Positions 25,312 to 33,703 of a stretch of DNA of 64,000 nucleotides are shown piece after piece (position 1 is the first letter of the stretch; each line of letters begins with the position of its first letter). The translations under genes and the position numbers were made by a program. Under the pieces are notes generated by a model. That model saw only the letters and a list, made by a program, of their open reading frames with translations, did no database searches and was not told the DNA's origin. The stretch comes from JAWKXU01 sp964468045 (GTDB lineage Bacteria; Pseudomonadota; Alphaproteobacteria; Sphingomonadales; Sphingomonadaceae), in the NCBI GenBank assembly GCA_964468045.1, contig CAYXTO010000013.1, forward strand, positions 28,999 to 92,998. The letters are read 5' to 3'.

Positions 25312-26511
25312 ATGGCGCAAAAGCGCATGAGATTTGGTGCATTCATTGCGCCGCATACCCCAACCGACGAGCATCCCTCGCTGAGCCTTGAAGAGGATAT
25401 GGAGCGAGTGGTGTGGATGGAAAAGCTGGGTTTCGATGAAGCCTGGATTGGCGAACATCACTCCAGCGGCTGGGAAATCAACGGCAGCCCGGAGATCTTC
25501 ATCGCCGCGGTCTCGCAACGCACCAGCCGAATCAAGCTCGGCACCGGGGTGGTTTCACTGCCCTATCACAATCCTTTTACGGTGGCCGACCGCATCCGGC
25601 AGCTCGACCATGTCACCAAGGGCCGCACCATTCTCGGCATGGGGCCGGGCTCGCTGCCGTCCGATGCGTACATGATGGGCATTCCCACCGCTGAAGCGCG
25701 GGACCGGATGGAGCAAGCGATCGAGCCGATCGTGCGGCTGCTGAACAATGAGATCGTGACCGCCAAGACCGACTGGTTCAACCTGCAGGAAGCCAGGCTC
25801 CAGCTCGATCCCTATAATGACGATGGCGTGGAAGTAGCTGTCGCCAGCCAGGTTTCGCCGACCGGGGCGCGAGCGGCGGGCAAGTTCGGCCTGTCGATGT
25901 TGGCGATCGGCGCGACCTCTGCAGGCGGGTTCAATGCGCTGGCCTCCAACTGGGCGATCGCCGAAGAAACCGCCGCCGAGCACGGCAACCAGATGGACCG
26001 GAATGGCTGGCGCCTGGTCGGACCCGTTCACGTGGCCGAAACCCGCGAAAAGGCCCGCGAGAATGTCCGTTACGGATTGGAACGGTGGATCGAATACATG
26101 TCGCAGGTTGCGGCTATTCCGCTGGCGCCGCCTGCCGGGCAGGATCCGGTGGATTATATGATCGATACCGGGTTCGGAGTGATCGGAACGCCGGACGATT
26201 TCGTGGCGCAGATGAGCCGGCTGTCGGAGCAATCGGGCGGGTTCGGCTGCTTCCTCAACCTGGACAATCACTGGGCCGACTGGGAGCAGACCAAGCGCTC
26301 CTACGAGCTGATCGCCCGCTTCGCCATTCCGAAGATCAACAAGCTCAACGAATCCCGCATCCGTTCGGAGACCTGGCTGCGGGAGAACAACGCCCAGTTC
26401 AAGGGCGAACTGACCGCGGCGGTGCGCTCCAAGATGGAGGAATACGCCCGGGAAAAGGGCATGGACAAGCTGTCCCCCGATCTCGTCGCACACTTCAAGG
26501 CCAATACCTGA
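25312..26511 (+). CDS. Luciferase-like (LLM) flavin-dependent monooxygenase
   Basis: A 399-residue bacterial-luciferase-family TIM barrel: LGFDEAWIGEHHSSGWE, RIKLGTGVVSLPYHNPFTVADRIRQLDHVTKGR and LGMGPGSL. Such enzymes use FMNH2 or F420H2 to oxidise aldehydes, ketones or other carbons. ATG 25312 has AAAGGAAACC upstream; an earlier TTG at 25294 is weaker. A paralogue with the same EAWIGEHHS and SLPYHNP/TIPYHNP motifs lies at 58855. In both places an AttH/CrtC-like gene is close, so the two families probably share a pathway. Confidence 0.9.
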   Translation: MAQKRMRFGAFIAPHTPTDEHPSLSLEEDMERVVWMEKLGFDEAWIGEHHSSGWEINGSPEIFIAAVSQRTSRIKLGTGVVSLPYHNPFTVADRIRQLDHVTKGRTILGMGPGSLPSDAYMMGIPTAEARDRMEQAIEPIVRLLNNEIVTAKTDWFNLQEARLQLDPYNDDGVEVAVASQVSPTGARAAGKFGLSMLAIGATSAGGFNALASNWAIAEETAAEHGNQMDRNGWRLVGPVHVAETREKARENVRYGLERWIEYMSQVAAIPLAPPAGQDPVDYMIDTGFGVIGTPDDFVAQMSRLSEQSGGFGCFLNLDNHWADWEQTKRSYELIARFAIPKINKLNESRIRSETWLRENNAQFKGELTAAVRSKMEEYAREKGMDKLSPDLVAHFKANT

Positions 26512-26521
26512 AGGCCGATCC

Positions 26522-26548
26522 GGGGCGGTGCAATGCGCCGCCCCTTTA
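26522..26548 (+). terminator. Rho-independent terminator
   Basis: A 10-bp stem, GGGGCGGTGC / GCGCCGCCCC (one G-U pair), with loop AAT is followed by TTTATATT. It stands 11 bases after the luciferase-like gene, so the following AttH-like gene probably has its own promoter in 26549-26681. Confidence 0.75.
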
Positions 26549-26681
26549 TATTGCAGCCGTCGATCAGGCTATCACTGAACAATTCGCCAGCGATAGCCCC
26601 CAAGGTTCGTGGCTTTGTCATTGAAGCCTGCCAGTAGTACAGGACTGCCAGCCCCACCAACAATTATCCGGAGAGGACGAA

Positions 26682-27641
26682 ATGATTCGCCCCGAAGACG
26701 TAAGCTACCATACGCCCCAGGACGTCCAGTACGACTGGGCTGAAACCAGCTTCTTCTCCTTCCATGTTCCCGAAGCAAATCTTACGGGATGGATCTATCT
26801 CATCGCCCGGACCGGCCTCGGCTCCATAGTCTGCGATATCGAAGTGATGGACCGGATCGGCCGGATCACTCTCGAAACCGTCTATTTCGACTTCCAGCAG
26901 CATCTGCCCTTGCCGGAAAAGCTCGAGGACTTCTCGCTGCTCAATGGCCTTTCCCTCAAGACCGAGAACGAACCGCGCGACTATGTTCTCGATTACCAGG
27001 GCACGGACGACACCTTCTTCAAGCTGAAGTTTACCGGGCTGATGGATCCGTTCGATATCCATGATCCCAGCATGGATCCCCTTGCATCGGTGGATCCCAA
27101 CCAGAGCGGGTTCGGTTCCGCTTATGCAAACCACTTCGACATGACGGTTCACACCACCGGCAAGGTCCGCATCCGGGGCAAGGACTACGACATCGATTGC
27201 GTGACGACGATGGATCACAGCTGGGGGCCCCGCAACGAGCGTGGCATGAACCCGATGGGCTGGATCAACGGCAATTTCGGGACCGATTTCGCTTTCCAGA
27301 CAATCTGGAAGCTGGATCAGCTCAAGCAAGGCTGGGACCAGTTCGAGCTGGCCCACGGCTACGTGCTGATCGACGGCAAGGTGAAGGGCCTGACCAAGGG
27401 CCGGATGCAGGCCGTCCGGCAAGGTCCCTTCCCGGCCGGGTATGAAACTGTCCTGACCGATCTGGACGGTCGCGAATACACCTTCACCGGCACCACGGTG
27501 AACCAGACGCCCTGGGCTTGCTACAGCAACATCATGGCCATCAATTCGACCGTGAAGTGGTTCCACAATGGCCGGCCCGGCTATGGTCTCGCTCAGGAAA
27601 ACTGGCCGCTCGACCGCTTGACCGGCAAGGGCCTTGCCTGA
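26682..27641 (+). CDS. AttH/CrtC-like lipocalin-fold protein, copy 1
   Basis: A 319-residue protein with no signal peptide. The fold hints are HDPSMDPLA, MDHSWGPR (177-184) and a C-terminal GYGLAQENWPLDR. These match the AttH/carotenoid-hydratase (CrtC) type tandem lipocalin, often met near terpenoid or steroid genes; function is mostly unknown. A paralogue at 60996 has MDHSWGPR at the same residues 177-184, and a more distant one lies at 49436. It may bind or hydrate a hydrophobic terpenoid-like ligand. It is a single-gene unit between two terminators. Confidence 0.75.
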   Translation: MIRPEDVSYHTPQDVQYDWAETSFFSFHVPEANLTGWIYLIARTGLGSIVCDIEVMDRIGRITLETVYFDFQQHLPLPEKLEDFSLLNGLSLKTENEPRDYVLDYQGTDDTFFKLKFTGLMDPFDIHDPSMDPLASVDPNQSGFGSAYANHFDMTVHTTGKVRIRGKDYDIDCVTTMDHSWGPRNERGMNPMGWINGNFGTDFAFQTIWKLDQLKQGWDQFELAHGYVLIDGKVKGLTKGRMQAVRQGPFPAGYETVLTDLDGREYTFTGTTVNQTPWACYSNIMAINSTVKWFHNGRPGYGLAQENWPLDRLTGKGLA

Positions 27642-27684
27642 AGGTCACTCCGCGAAAGACGGACCGAAGCTGATGTCTTGAGCA

Positions 27685-27725
27685 AAAAGGCCGCGCCCCA
27701 TCCGGACGCGGCCTTTTGTTTTGTG
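27685..27725 (+). terminator. Strong rho-independent terminator (bidirectional)
   Basis: An 11-bp stem, AAAAGGCCGCG (27685-27695) with CGCGGCCTTTT (27707-27717), followed by GTTTTGTG. It separates the plus-strand AttH-like gene from the converging carboxyltransferase gene and, with A- and T-runs on both arms, should work in both directions. Confidence 0.88.
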
Positions 27726-27759
27726 TCCTATGCCCGGGATAAAATCCCGGCCTTTGGCA

Positions 27760-29223
27760 TCATCCGTATTTGCGCAGGGTCATGTTGAGGGTGGAGGACT
27801 TCACCTCGATCACCGGCATGTTGGCGATCTTCATCAGCTTGCGCGCCTGCTCCAGCTCCGGCGTCGACAGCAGCGGATAGTTCCGCCGGATTGGCCCGGC
27901 TGCCTTCATCTTGTCCCTGTCTGCCTGCGGAACAGTCATCCGATAGATCAGCTCGTCCTCGTCCTCGGTGTCGTACTGCTTCTTCAACTCTTCCAGCGTC
28001 GGCTCCTCCGGCGGGTTGGCCAGCACTTCCTTGGCCCGGCTCGACGCCATGATCTTGTCCATCACCTCCGGATCCACCGGCGCCACGGGCTTGCCGTAAT
28101 ATTCCGCCGCATACTGGATCACTTCATCCGGCACCGTCCCATAGCGCTTGCCCGTCACCACATTCAGCACCGCCTGGATCCCCACCAGCTGGCTGAACGG
28201 CGTCGCCATCCCCGGATAGCCCAGGTCCCGCCGCACCGCCGCCACCTCGTCCAGAACCTCGTCCAGCTTGTCCATCATGTTGTGGTTGGCCAACTGCGCC
28301 TTGAACGTGCCCATCATCCCGCCCGGGATCTGGTGCTCGATCGAGAAGATGTCGTATTCGGCATACTGGTTCACCAGGAAGCCCGCCGCCTTGCCGACCG
28401 CCTCGAAATGATCGGCCACCGGCTTGAACAGCGCTTCATCCAGATTGTGGGTATGGCCCTTGAGCTGGATGTTCCTGGCCATGATCTCGGTTGAGGGCAC
28501 CGAGGGTCCATTGGCCATCGGCCGGCTCGCGGTGTGGATCACCGACACCCCGAAATCGATCGCATCGAGATAGGCCTTGGCCGACATCCCCAGCAGGTTG
28601 TTCGAATGCATCTCGATCGGCTTGCCGTTGGCCACCTTCACCAAGGCCGGCACCAGCGTCGACAGCCGCTCCCGCTCCAGCACACCCGCCGTGTCGTAGA
28701 GCAGGATGGAGTCGATGTTGGGATCGGAAGCCAGGATCCCGGCCTTCTCGATGAAATATTCGTCGGTATGGACCGGCGAAAGCGCGAACATGATGGCGCC
28801 AGCCACCTGCGCCCCGTTCGCCGCCTTCGCTTCCTTGGCAAGCCGGCGCATATTGTCGGTGCCCAGCAGCACGTCATACAGCCAGAACGAGCGCACGCCA
28901 TGCGCGCACAGGCGGCGCACCCACAGGTCCATCAGCGCCGGCGGCGTGATGCCGAAGGTGACGTTGGCATTGGCGCGCAGGCCCGCCCGGACCGGGGTGT
29001 TGGGCATCGACGCCACCAGCAGGTCCAGCCCGGACCAGTAATCCTCCTGGCAATAGCGGATCAGCACGTCCATCATGCCGCCGCCGGTCAGGTCGATGAT
29101 CTTGAACCCGGTCCTGTCGATCAGCGGGGAGACCGGCAGCGCCATCCCGGCCTGCATCCGCAGGCCCCACAGGCTTTGCTGCCCGTCACGCATGGTTTCG
29201 TCGAGAAATTCGATATGGGCCAT
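27760..29223 (-). CDS. Pyruvate-carboxylase/5S-type carboxyltransferase subunit with altered metal ligands
   Basis: A 487-residue HMGL-type barrel plus C-terminal domain, like the carboxyltransferase part of pyruvate carboxylase or transcarboxylase 5S: LDETMRDGQQSLWGLRM (metal Asp13 kept), GGGMMDV, SPVHTDEYF and SRPMANGPSVPSTE. But the Lys that is carboxylated and binds metal in relatives (pattern IKDMAGLL) is Tyr here, LLYDTAGVL (Tyr176), and the metal HxH is HSN (206-208). So the usual metal site is broken. The gene runs with a biotin carboxylase and a biotin carrier, four bases apart. It may carboxylate an unusual acceptor, or be regulatory. Confidence 0.82.
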   Translation of the reverse strand: MAHIEFLDETMRDGQQSLWGLRMQAGMALPVSPLIDRTGFKIIDLTGGGMMDVLIRYCQEDYWSGLDLLVASMPNTPVRAGLRANANVTFGITPPALMDLWVRRLCAHGVRSFWLYDVLLGTDNMRRLAKEAKAANGAQVAGAIMFALSPVHTDEYFIEKAGILASDPNIDSILLYDTAGVLERERLSTLVPALVKVANGKPIEMHSNNLLGMSAKAYLDAIDFGVSVIHTASRPMANGPSVPSTEIMARNIQLKGHTHNLDEALFKPVADHFEAVGKAAGFLVNQYAEYDIFSIEHQIPGGMMGTFKAQLANHNMMDKLDEVLDEVAAVRRDLGYPGMATPFSQLVGIQAVLNVVTGKRYGTVPDEVIQYAAEYYGKPVAPVDPEVMDKIMASSRAKEVLANPPEEPTLEELKKQYDTEDEDELIYRMTVPQADRDKMKAAGPIRRNYPLLSTPELEQARKLMKIANMPVIEVKSSTLNMTLRKYG

Positions 29224-29227
29224 CGGC

Positions 29228-30598
29228 TCAGCTTCCCATCTTCTTGTCAAAGTCCGGCAGGCACTTGTCTTCCGCCCAGCGGGTTGTGATCTGGTTGTTC
29301 CGGAAATCGGGATGATCGACGATGAACGCAGCAAGCGGCATCGTGGTCTTGATCCCTTCCAGTTCGAATGCATTGATCGCCGCGATCAGCTTGTCGATCG
29401 CCTCGTTGCGGTCCTTCCCATACACGATCAGCTTGCCGATCATGGAATCGTAGAACGGTGGAACGAGGTAGTTCTCGCCGGCATGGCTATCCAGGCGGAT
29501 ACCCTCGCCCTGCGGCGGGTTCCACTTGGTGATCCGCCCGGGCGATGGTGCGAAATCGCGCTGCGCATCCTCCGCATTGATGCGGCATTCGATGGCGTGG
29601 CCCCGAACTTCGACTTCATCCTGGGTGATACCGATCCCTTCGCCGCCCGCGACGCGAAGCTGGCAAGCGATCAGGTCGCGCCCGGTGATCTCTTCCGTCA
29701 CCGGATGCTCGACCTGGATGCGCGAGTTGACCTCGATGAAGTAGAAATCGTTGCGATCGACGTCGTAGAGGAACTCGACCGTGCCGGCATTGCGATACTT
29801 CGCGGTCGAGGTGAGGCGCACCGCGGATTCATGCAACCGCTTGCGGACATCGTCCGGCACCGCCGTGGCCGGCGCTTCCTCGATCAGCTTCTGATAACGG
29901 CGCTGGACGGTGCAGTCCCGCTCGCCGAAATGGACGACATTACCTTCGCCGTCACCGACGATCTGCACTTCGACATGGCGTGCCCGTTCGACAAAGCGTT
30001 CCATGTAAAGGCGATTGTCGCCAAAGGCGCTCTCCGCTTCGCGTGAGGCGCGTTCGAACGATGCGTCCAGTTCTTCCGGCGACACCGCCTTGAACATCCC
30101 TCGTCCGCCGCCGCCGGCAGTCGCCTTCATGACCACCGGATAGCCGAGCTGGTCCGCAGCCTTCTTCGCCTCTTCCACGGAACGGATATGGTCTGTTCCA
30201 GGAACAGTCTGGACGTTGGCCGCAGCGGCCAATTCACGCGAAGAGATCTTGTCGCCCAGAATTTCGATGGAATCCGGACGGGGACCGACGAAGACGATCC
30301 CTTCCTGCTCGCAAAGCCTGGCAAGCTCCGGCTTTTCCGACAGGAAACCATAGCCCGGATGCAAGGCATCGCAGCCGGTAGCCACGGCGGCGTGCACCAC
30401 CAGGTTGACATCGAGATAGCTCTTGGTCGACGGCGCCGGCCCCAGCACGACCGCACGGTCGGCCATGCGCGCGCCCATGCTGTCCTTATCGGCGGCGGAA
30501 ACCCCGATCACCGTCTCGATGCCAAGCGCCTTCGCGGTGCGCAGCACGCGGACCGCGATTTCGCCACGATTGGCGACAAAAAGGCGTTTGATCGCCAC
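29228..30598 (-). CDS. accC: Biotin carboxylase
   Basis: A 456-residue ATP-grasp enzyme of standard length: FVANRGEIAVRVLRTAK, HPGYGFLSE, KATAGGGGRGM (glycine loop) and EVNSRIQVEHPVTE. It carboxylates biotin on the carrier protein using ATP and bicarbonate. Its neighbours are a pyruvate-carboxylase-type subunit rather than AccA/AccD, so it is more likely part of a special acyl-CoA or keto-acid carboxylase than the housekeeping acetyl-CoA carboxylase. It sits three bases after the carrier gene. Confidence 0.93.
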   Translation of the reverse strand: MAIKRLFVANRGEIAVRVLRTAKALGIETVIGVSAADKDSMGARMADRAVVLGPAPSTKSYLDVNLVVHAAVATGCDALHPGYGFLSEKPELARLCEQEGIVFVGPRPDSIEILGDKISSRELAAAANVQTVPGTDHIRSVEEAKKAADQLGYPVVMKATAGGGGRGMFKAVSPEELDASFERASREAESAFGDNRLYMERFVERARHVEVQIVGDGEGNVVHFGERDCTVQRRYQKLIEEAPATAVPDDVRKRLHESAVRLTSTAKYRNAGTVEFLYDVDRNDFYFIEVNSRIQVEHPVTEEITGRDLIACQLRVAGGEGIGITQDEVEVRGHAIECRINAEDAQRDFAPSPGRITKWNPPQGEGIRLDSHAGENYLVPPFYDSMIGKLIVYGKDRNEAIDKLIAAINAFELEGIKTTMPLAAFIVDHPDFRNNQITTRWAEDKCLPDFDKKMGS

Positions 30599-30601
30599 GG
30601 G

Positions 30602-31111
30602 TCAGGCCTTTTCGACGTAGAACAGCGGCTGTCCGTGCTCGACCATGTCGGCATCGTTGACGCAAACCTGCACGACCTTGCCGGAAACGCCAGCCTTCAC
30701 CGCGGTGAAGAGCTTCATCACTTCGAGCAGGCAGATTTCGGTGTCTTCCGTGACCTGCTGGCCGATTTCCACGAAGGGCGCCGCGCCTGGCTTCGGTGCG
30801 CGGTAGAAGGTGCCGAGGTTCGGCGCTGTCACCGCCACCCAATTGGCCGGAATGCTGTCCGCAGCCGGCGCGCTTGCAGCGGGAGCCGAAGCGGCGGGCG
30901 CTGCAGCCGGGGCCGCAGGAGCGGCGGCGGCAGGTGCGGCGACAGCCGCCGGAGCGCTGGCAAGACCGCCGCCAATACCCGAAGTAAGCTGCGCATCGGC
31001 GCGCCGCGACAGGAACAGGTGCAGCCCGTCCAGTTCGATGTGCAATTCGTCCCAATCGGATTGTTCGAACAAATCGACAATCGCCACTACGTCTTTTGAG
31101 TTGTCAGACAC
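30602..31111 (-). CDS. accB: Biotin carboxyl carrier protein
   Basis: 169 residues: a short N-terminal part, a long Ala/Pro-rich linker (about 50-90), and a biotinyl domain with EVMKLF, biotin being attached at Lys133. The linker gives the swinging arm flexibility between the carboxylase (29228) and the transferase subunit (27760). Gene order carrier-carboxylase-transferase indicates a dedicated complex. GGGAGCGAG lies upstream of ATG 31111. Confidence 0.92.
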   Translation of the reverse strand: MSDNSKDVVAIVDLFEQSDWDELHIELDGLHLFLSRRADAQLTSGIGGGLASAPAAVAAPAAAAPAAPAAAPAASAPAASAPAADSIPANWVAVTAPNLGTFYRAPKPGAAPFVEIGQQVTEDTEICLLEVMKLFTAVKAGVSGKVVQVCVNDADMVEHGQPLFYVEKA

Positions 31112-31169
31112 CTGTCACTCGCTCCCGAAAAATGAATCCCCACGCCGGCCGAATCTATCGGCCAGCAGA

Positions 31170-32630
31170 TTACTTTGCCGATTCCAGCAACTTGTCACGC
31201 ACCGAACGGCGCAGAATCTTGTTGGCCCCGCTCTTGGGAAGTTCATCCCACACATGGATCTCCTTCGGGCGCTTCACGCTCGAAAGCTTCCCGCGCGCGA
31301 ATTCCATGATCGCCTCCGGATCGAGATCGCCGGTTCCGGCGACCACGGCCACCACGCGATCGCCCCATTTCTCGTCCGGCAGGCCAACCACCGCCACTTC
31401 GGAGACGCCGGGATAATCCATCAGGCCATCTTCGACTTCGCGCGGATAGATATTGTAGCCGCCCGAGATCAGCATGTCGTTCTTGCGATCGACGATATAG
31501 AAGAAGCCATCCTCGTCCATGATGCCGATGTCGCCGGTGTGGAGCCAGCCATTGCGAAAGGCTTCGGCGGTCTTTTCCGGCATCTGCCAGTATCCCGCCA
31601 TGGTCTGCGGGCCACGGCAGACGATCTCGCCACGCTCACCCGGCGGCAGCGGATTGTCCTCGTCGTCGAAGATCGCGACCTCGACCACCGAGAACGGACG
31701 TCCGCACGAACCCACGCGGTCATGATGTTCCGGGCGCAGATAGGTGATCGCCATCGGGCTTTCGGCCTGGCCGTAGCATTGTGCGAACACGCGGCCGAAA
31801 CGCTCCTCGCCCCGCTTCATCACGTTTGGAGAGATGGAGGAGCCGCCATAGGAGATGATCTTGAAGCTGGTCTTCACCTGGTTGCCGACCGGATCGTCCA
31901 GCAGCATGGCCAGCATCGTCGGCACCAGGAAGGAATAGGACGCCTGGGTCTGCTCCGCCAGCTTGAGATATTCGGTCGTGTCGAACTTGGTCATCATGAC
32001 CGAATGCACGCCGCGAATGATCGACGGCAGGAAGTAGGCACCCCCGGCATGGGCGATCGGCGCCCCGTGCAGGAAGATCTCCCCTTCGGCCAGTTCGGGG
32101 ATGAGATCGGCCAGGAAGACATTGATCTCGACGAGATCGCTGCGGGTCGTCAGCACAACGACCTTCGACTTGCCGGTGGTGCCGCCGGTGAATGCGAAGC
32201 GCAGCGGTGCATCCAGATCGCGGTCCACCGCACAGGGGTTCTGTTCACCCTTTTCGATCATTTCCAGCAGTTCTGGGAGCTGGATCTGGATTTCCGTATT
32301 GAGCTCGTCGATCCCGTCGTGGATCACGCAACGCGATTGCGACGCTTCAAGCTTGTGCAGATGGGTGTCGAGCGTTTCCTTCACATTGAGCTGCACCCGG
32401 ACCAGCCCGGCCTTGAGGATCGCATAATAGGCGATCATGCATTCCGTGGAATTGGGCAGCAGCACCGCAACGCGATCGCCCGGATTGAGGCCCTTGGCGA
32501 TCAGCGCGTTGCCGAGACGATCGGTCGCCGCATCGAAATCCCGGAAGCTGAGAGTGCGGTCGCCTTCGGTAATGCAAGGCGCATCCTTGTATTGGAGCGC
32601 CGCCCGGCGGATGATCGAACCGATCTGCAT
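31170..32630 (-). CDS. Acyl-CoA synthetase (AMP-forming)
   Basis: A 486-residue ANL ligase. The P-loop reads FTGGTTGKSKVVV; CYGQAESPMAIT, HTGDIGIMDEDGFFYIVDRKNDMLISGGYNIYP and PKSGANKILRRSVR (catalytic Lys in NKI) complete it. It activates a carboxylic acid. It is 17 bases from the alcohol dehydrogenase gene and 58 bases before the biotin carrier, so ligation may precede dehydrogenation and carboxylation. It is clearly different from the ligase at 23550. Confidence 0.92.
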   Translation of the reverse strand: MQIGSIIRRAALQYKDAPCITEGDRTLSFRDFDAATDRLGNALIAKGLNPGDRVAVLLPNSTECMIAYYAILKAGLVRVQLNVKETLDTHLHKLEASQSRCVIHDGIDELNTEIQIQLPELLEMIEKGEQNPCAVDRDLDAPLRFAFTGGTTGKSKVVVLTTRSDLVEINVFLADLIPELAEGEIFLHGAPIAHAGGAYFLPSIIRGVHSVMMTKFDTTEYLKLAEQTQASYSFLVPTMLAMLLDDPVGNQVKTSFKIISYGGSSISPNVMKRGEERFGRVFAQCYGQAESPMAITYLRPEHHDRVGSCGRPFSVVEVAIFDDEDNPLPPGERGEIVCRGPQTMAGYWQMPEKTAEAFRNGWLHTGDIGIMDEDGFFYIVDRKNDMLISGGYNIYPREVEDGLMDYPGVSEVAVVGLPDEKWGDRVVAVVAGTGDLDPEAIMEFARGKLSSVKRPKEIHVWDELPKSGANKILRRSVRDKLLESAK

Positions 32631-32647
32631 CGAAAACCCTCTCTGTC

Positions 32648-33697
32648 CTACTTCGCCATGGCGTGATCATGCATCAGCACGACACGACCGGTGATTTCTT
32701 TCGCTTCCATCGCCCGGTGGGCCTCGGCGGCTTCGCTGACCGGCATGACGCGCCCGATCTCCGGCGTGATCTTCCCATCTGCCACGATCTGGATGATCTT
32801 GCGCAGATCGTTGAGCGTCGCGTGGGCGCTGCCGATGAATTCCAGTTCCTTGAGGATCGAAAGCGCGGGATTGAACGGCCAGTTGCCCGGCTCCATCGTG
32901 CCTACGATGACCATGCGACCACCGGCCCGGATCGAGCGCACGCTCGACGGAAAGGTCGCGGCGCCGGCGATCTCGAGCACGCCATCAACGCCGATGCCAT
33001 CGGTCCAGTCGCGCAGTTCCTTGTGGAAGCCGCCCTCGCCCGCGACCACCACATGATCCGCGCCCGCATCCTTCAATTGCCGGGCCTTCGCCGGCGAAGT
33101 GGTCGCGGCGACCACGCGCAACCCGCCCAGCGCAGCCAGGCGAACCGCGTGGATGCCCACGCCCCCGGAAGCGCCGGTGATCAGCACCGTGCTGCCGATC
33201 GGCAGGGCCGCCCGGCGCAGCGCATGATAGCCCGTGCCGATCGCACAGCTCAGGACGGGCGCCACGTCCAGCGGGATTTCCTCGGGCAGATGCAGCGTAT
33301 TGCGCTCCGAAGCGATGACATATTCGCCATAGCCGCCCGAGATCTGCTCGCCATAGAATCCGGCGCCGGAAACGCAGATGTTCTCCTGCCCGTTGCGGCA
33401 GGGAATGCAGGTGCCGCAACCGATCCGCTGGATCATCGCGACCCGGTCGCCGACCTTGAACCTGGTGATCAGCGATCCGACCTCGACCACTTCCCCGGCC
33501 ACCTCATGCCCCATCACGCAGGGCAGCTGGGTGGTCGAGAAATGACCGGCGCGATTGAGCAGGTCGTGCCCGCACACGCCGCAGCCGGCGACGCGCACCA
33601 GCATCTGGTCCGCGGTGATTTCCGGAACCGGCACTTCCACCTGGTGCAGGACGGAAGGAGCGCCGAATTCGGAAAGCTGGATCGCCTTCATCTTCAT
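32648..33697 (-). CDS. Zinc-dependent medium-chain alcohol dehydrogenase
   Basis: A 349-residue MDR enzyme with catalytic zinc motifs CGVCGHD (39-45) and GHE (63-65), the four structural-zinc Cys in GCGTCIPCRNGQENIC, and the NAD site ITGASGGVGIHAV. It oxidises an alcohol or reduces a carbonyl, possibly on a CoA ester or ring alcohol. A second in-frame ATG two codons later is an alternative start. Operon position is between the acyl-CoA dehydrogenase pair and the CoA ligase. Confidence 0.92.
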   Translation of the reverse strand: MKMKAIQLSEFGAPSVLHQVEVPVPEITADQMLVRVAGCGVCGHDLLNRAGHFSTTQLPCVMGHEVAGEVVEVGSLITRFKVGDRVAMIQRIGCGTCIPCRNGQENICVSGAGFYGEQISGGYGEYVIASERNTLHLPEEIPLDVAPVLSCAIGTGYHALRRAALPIGSTVLITGASGGVGIHAVRLAALGGLRVVAATTSPAKARQLKDAGADHVVVAGEGGFHKELRDWTDGIGVDGVLEIAGAATFPSSVRSIRAGGRMVIVGTMEPGNWPFNPALSILKELEFIGSAHATLNDLRKIIQIVADGKITPEIGRVMPVSEAAEAHRAMEAKEITGRVVLMHDHAMAK

Positions 33698-33703
33698 CCG
33701 GCG

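Noticed and set aside
30850..30960. Dense GC repeats as a possible mobile-element or CRISPR signal
   Set aside because: The pattern is the Ala/Pro-rich linker of the biotin carrier, made of GCG/GCC codons; no regular spacer structure exists.
30810..32666. 618-codon plus-strand frame
   Set aside because: Antisense to the biotin carrier and CoA ligase; its Ala/Gly start is the reverse of the Ala/Pro linker of the carrier.
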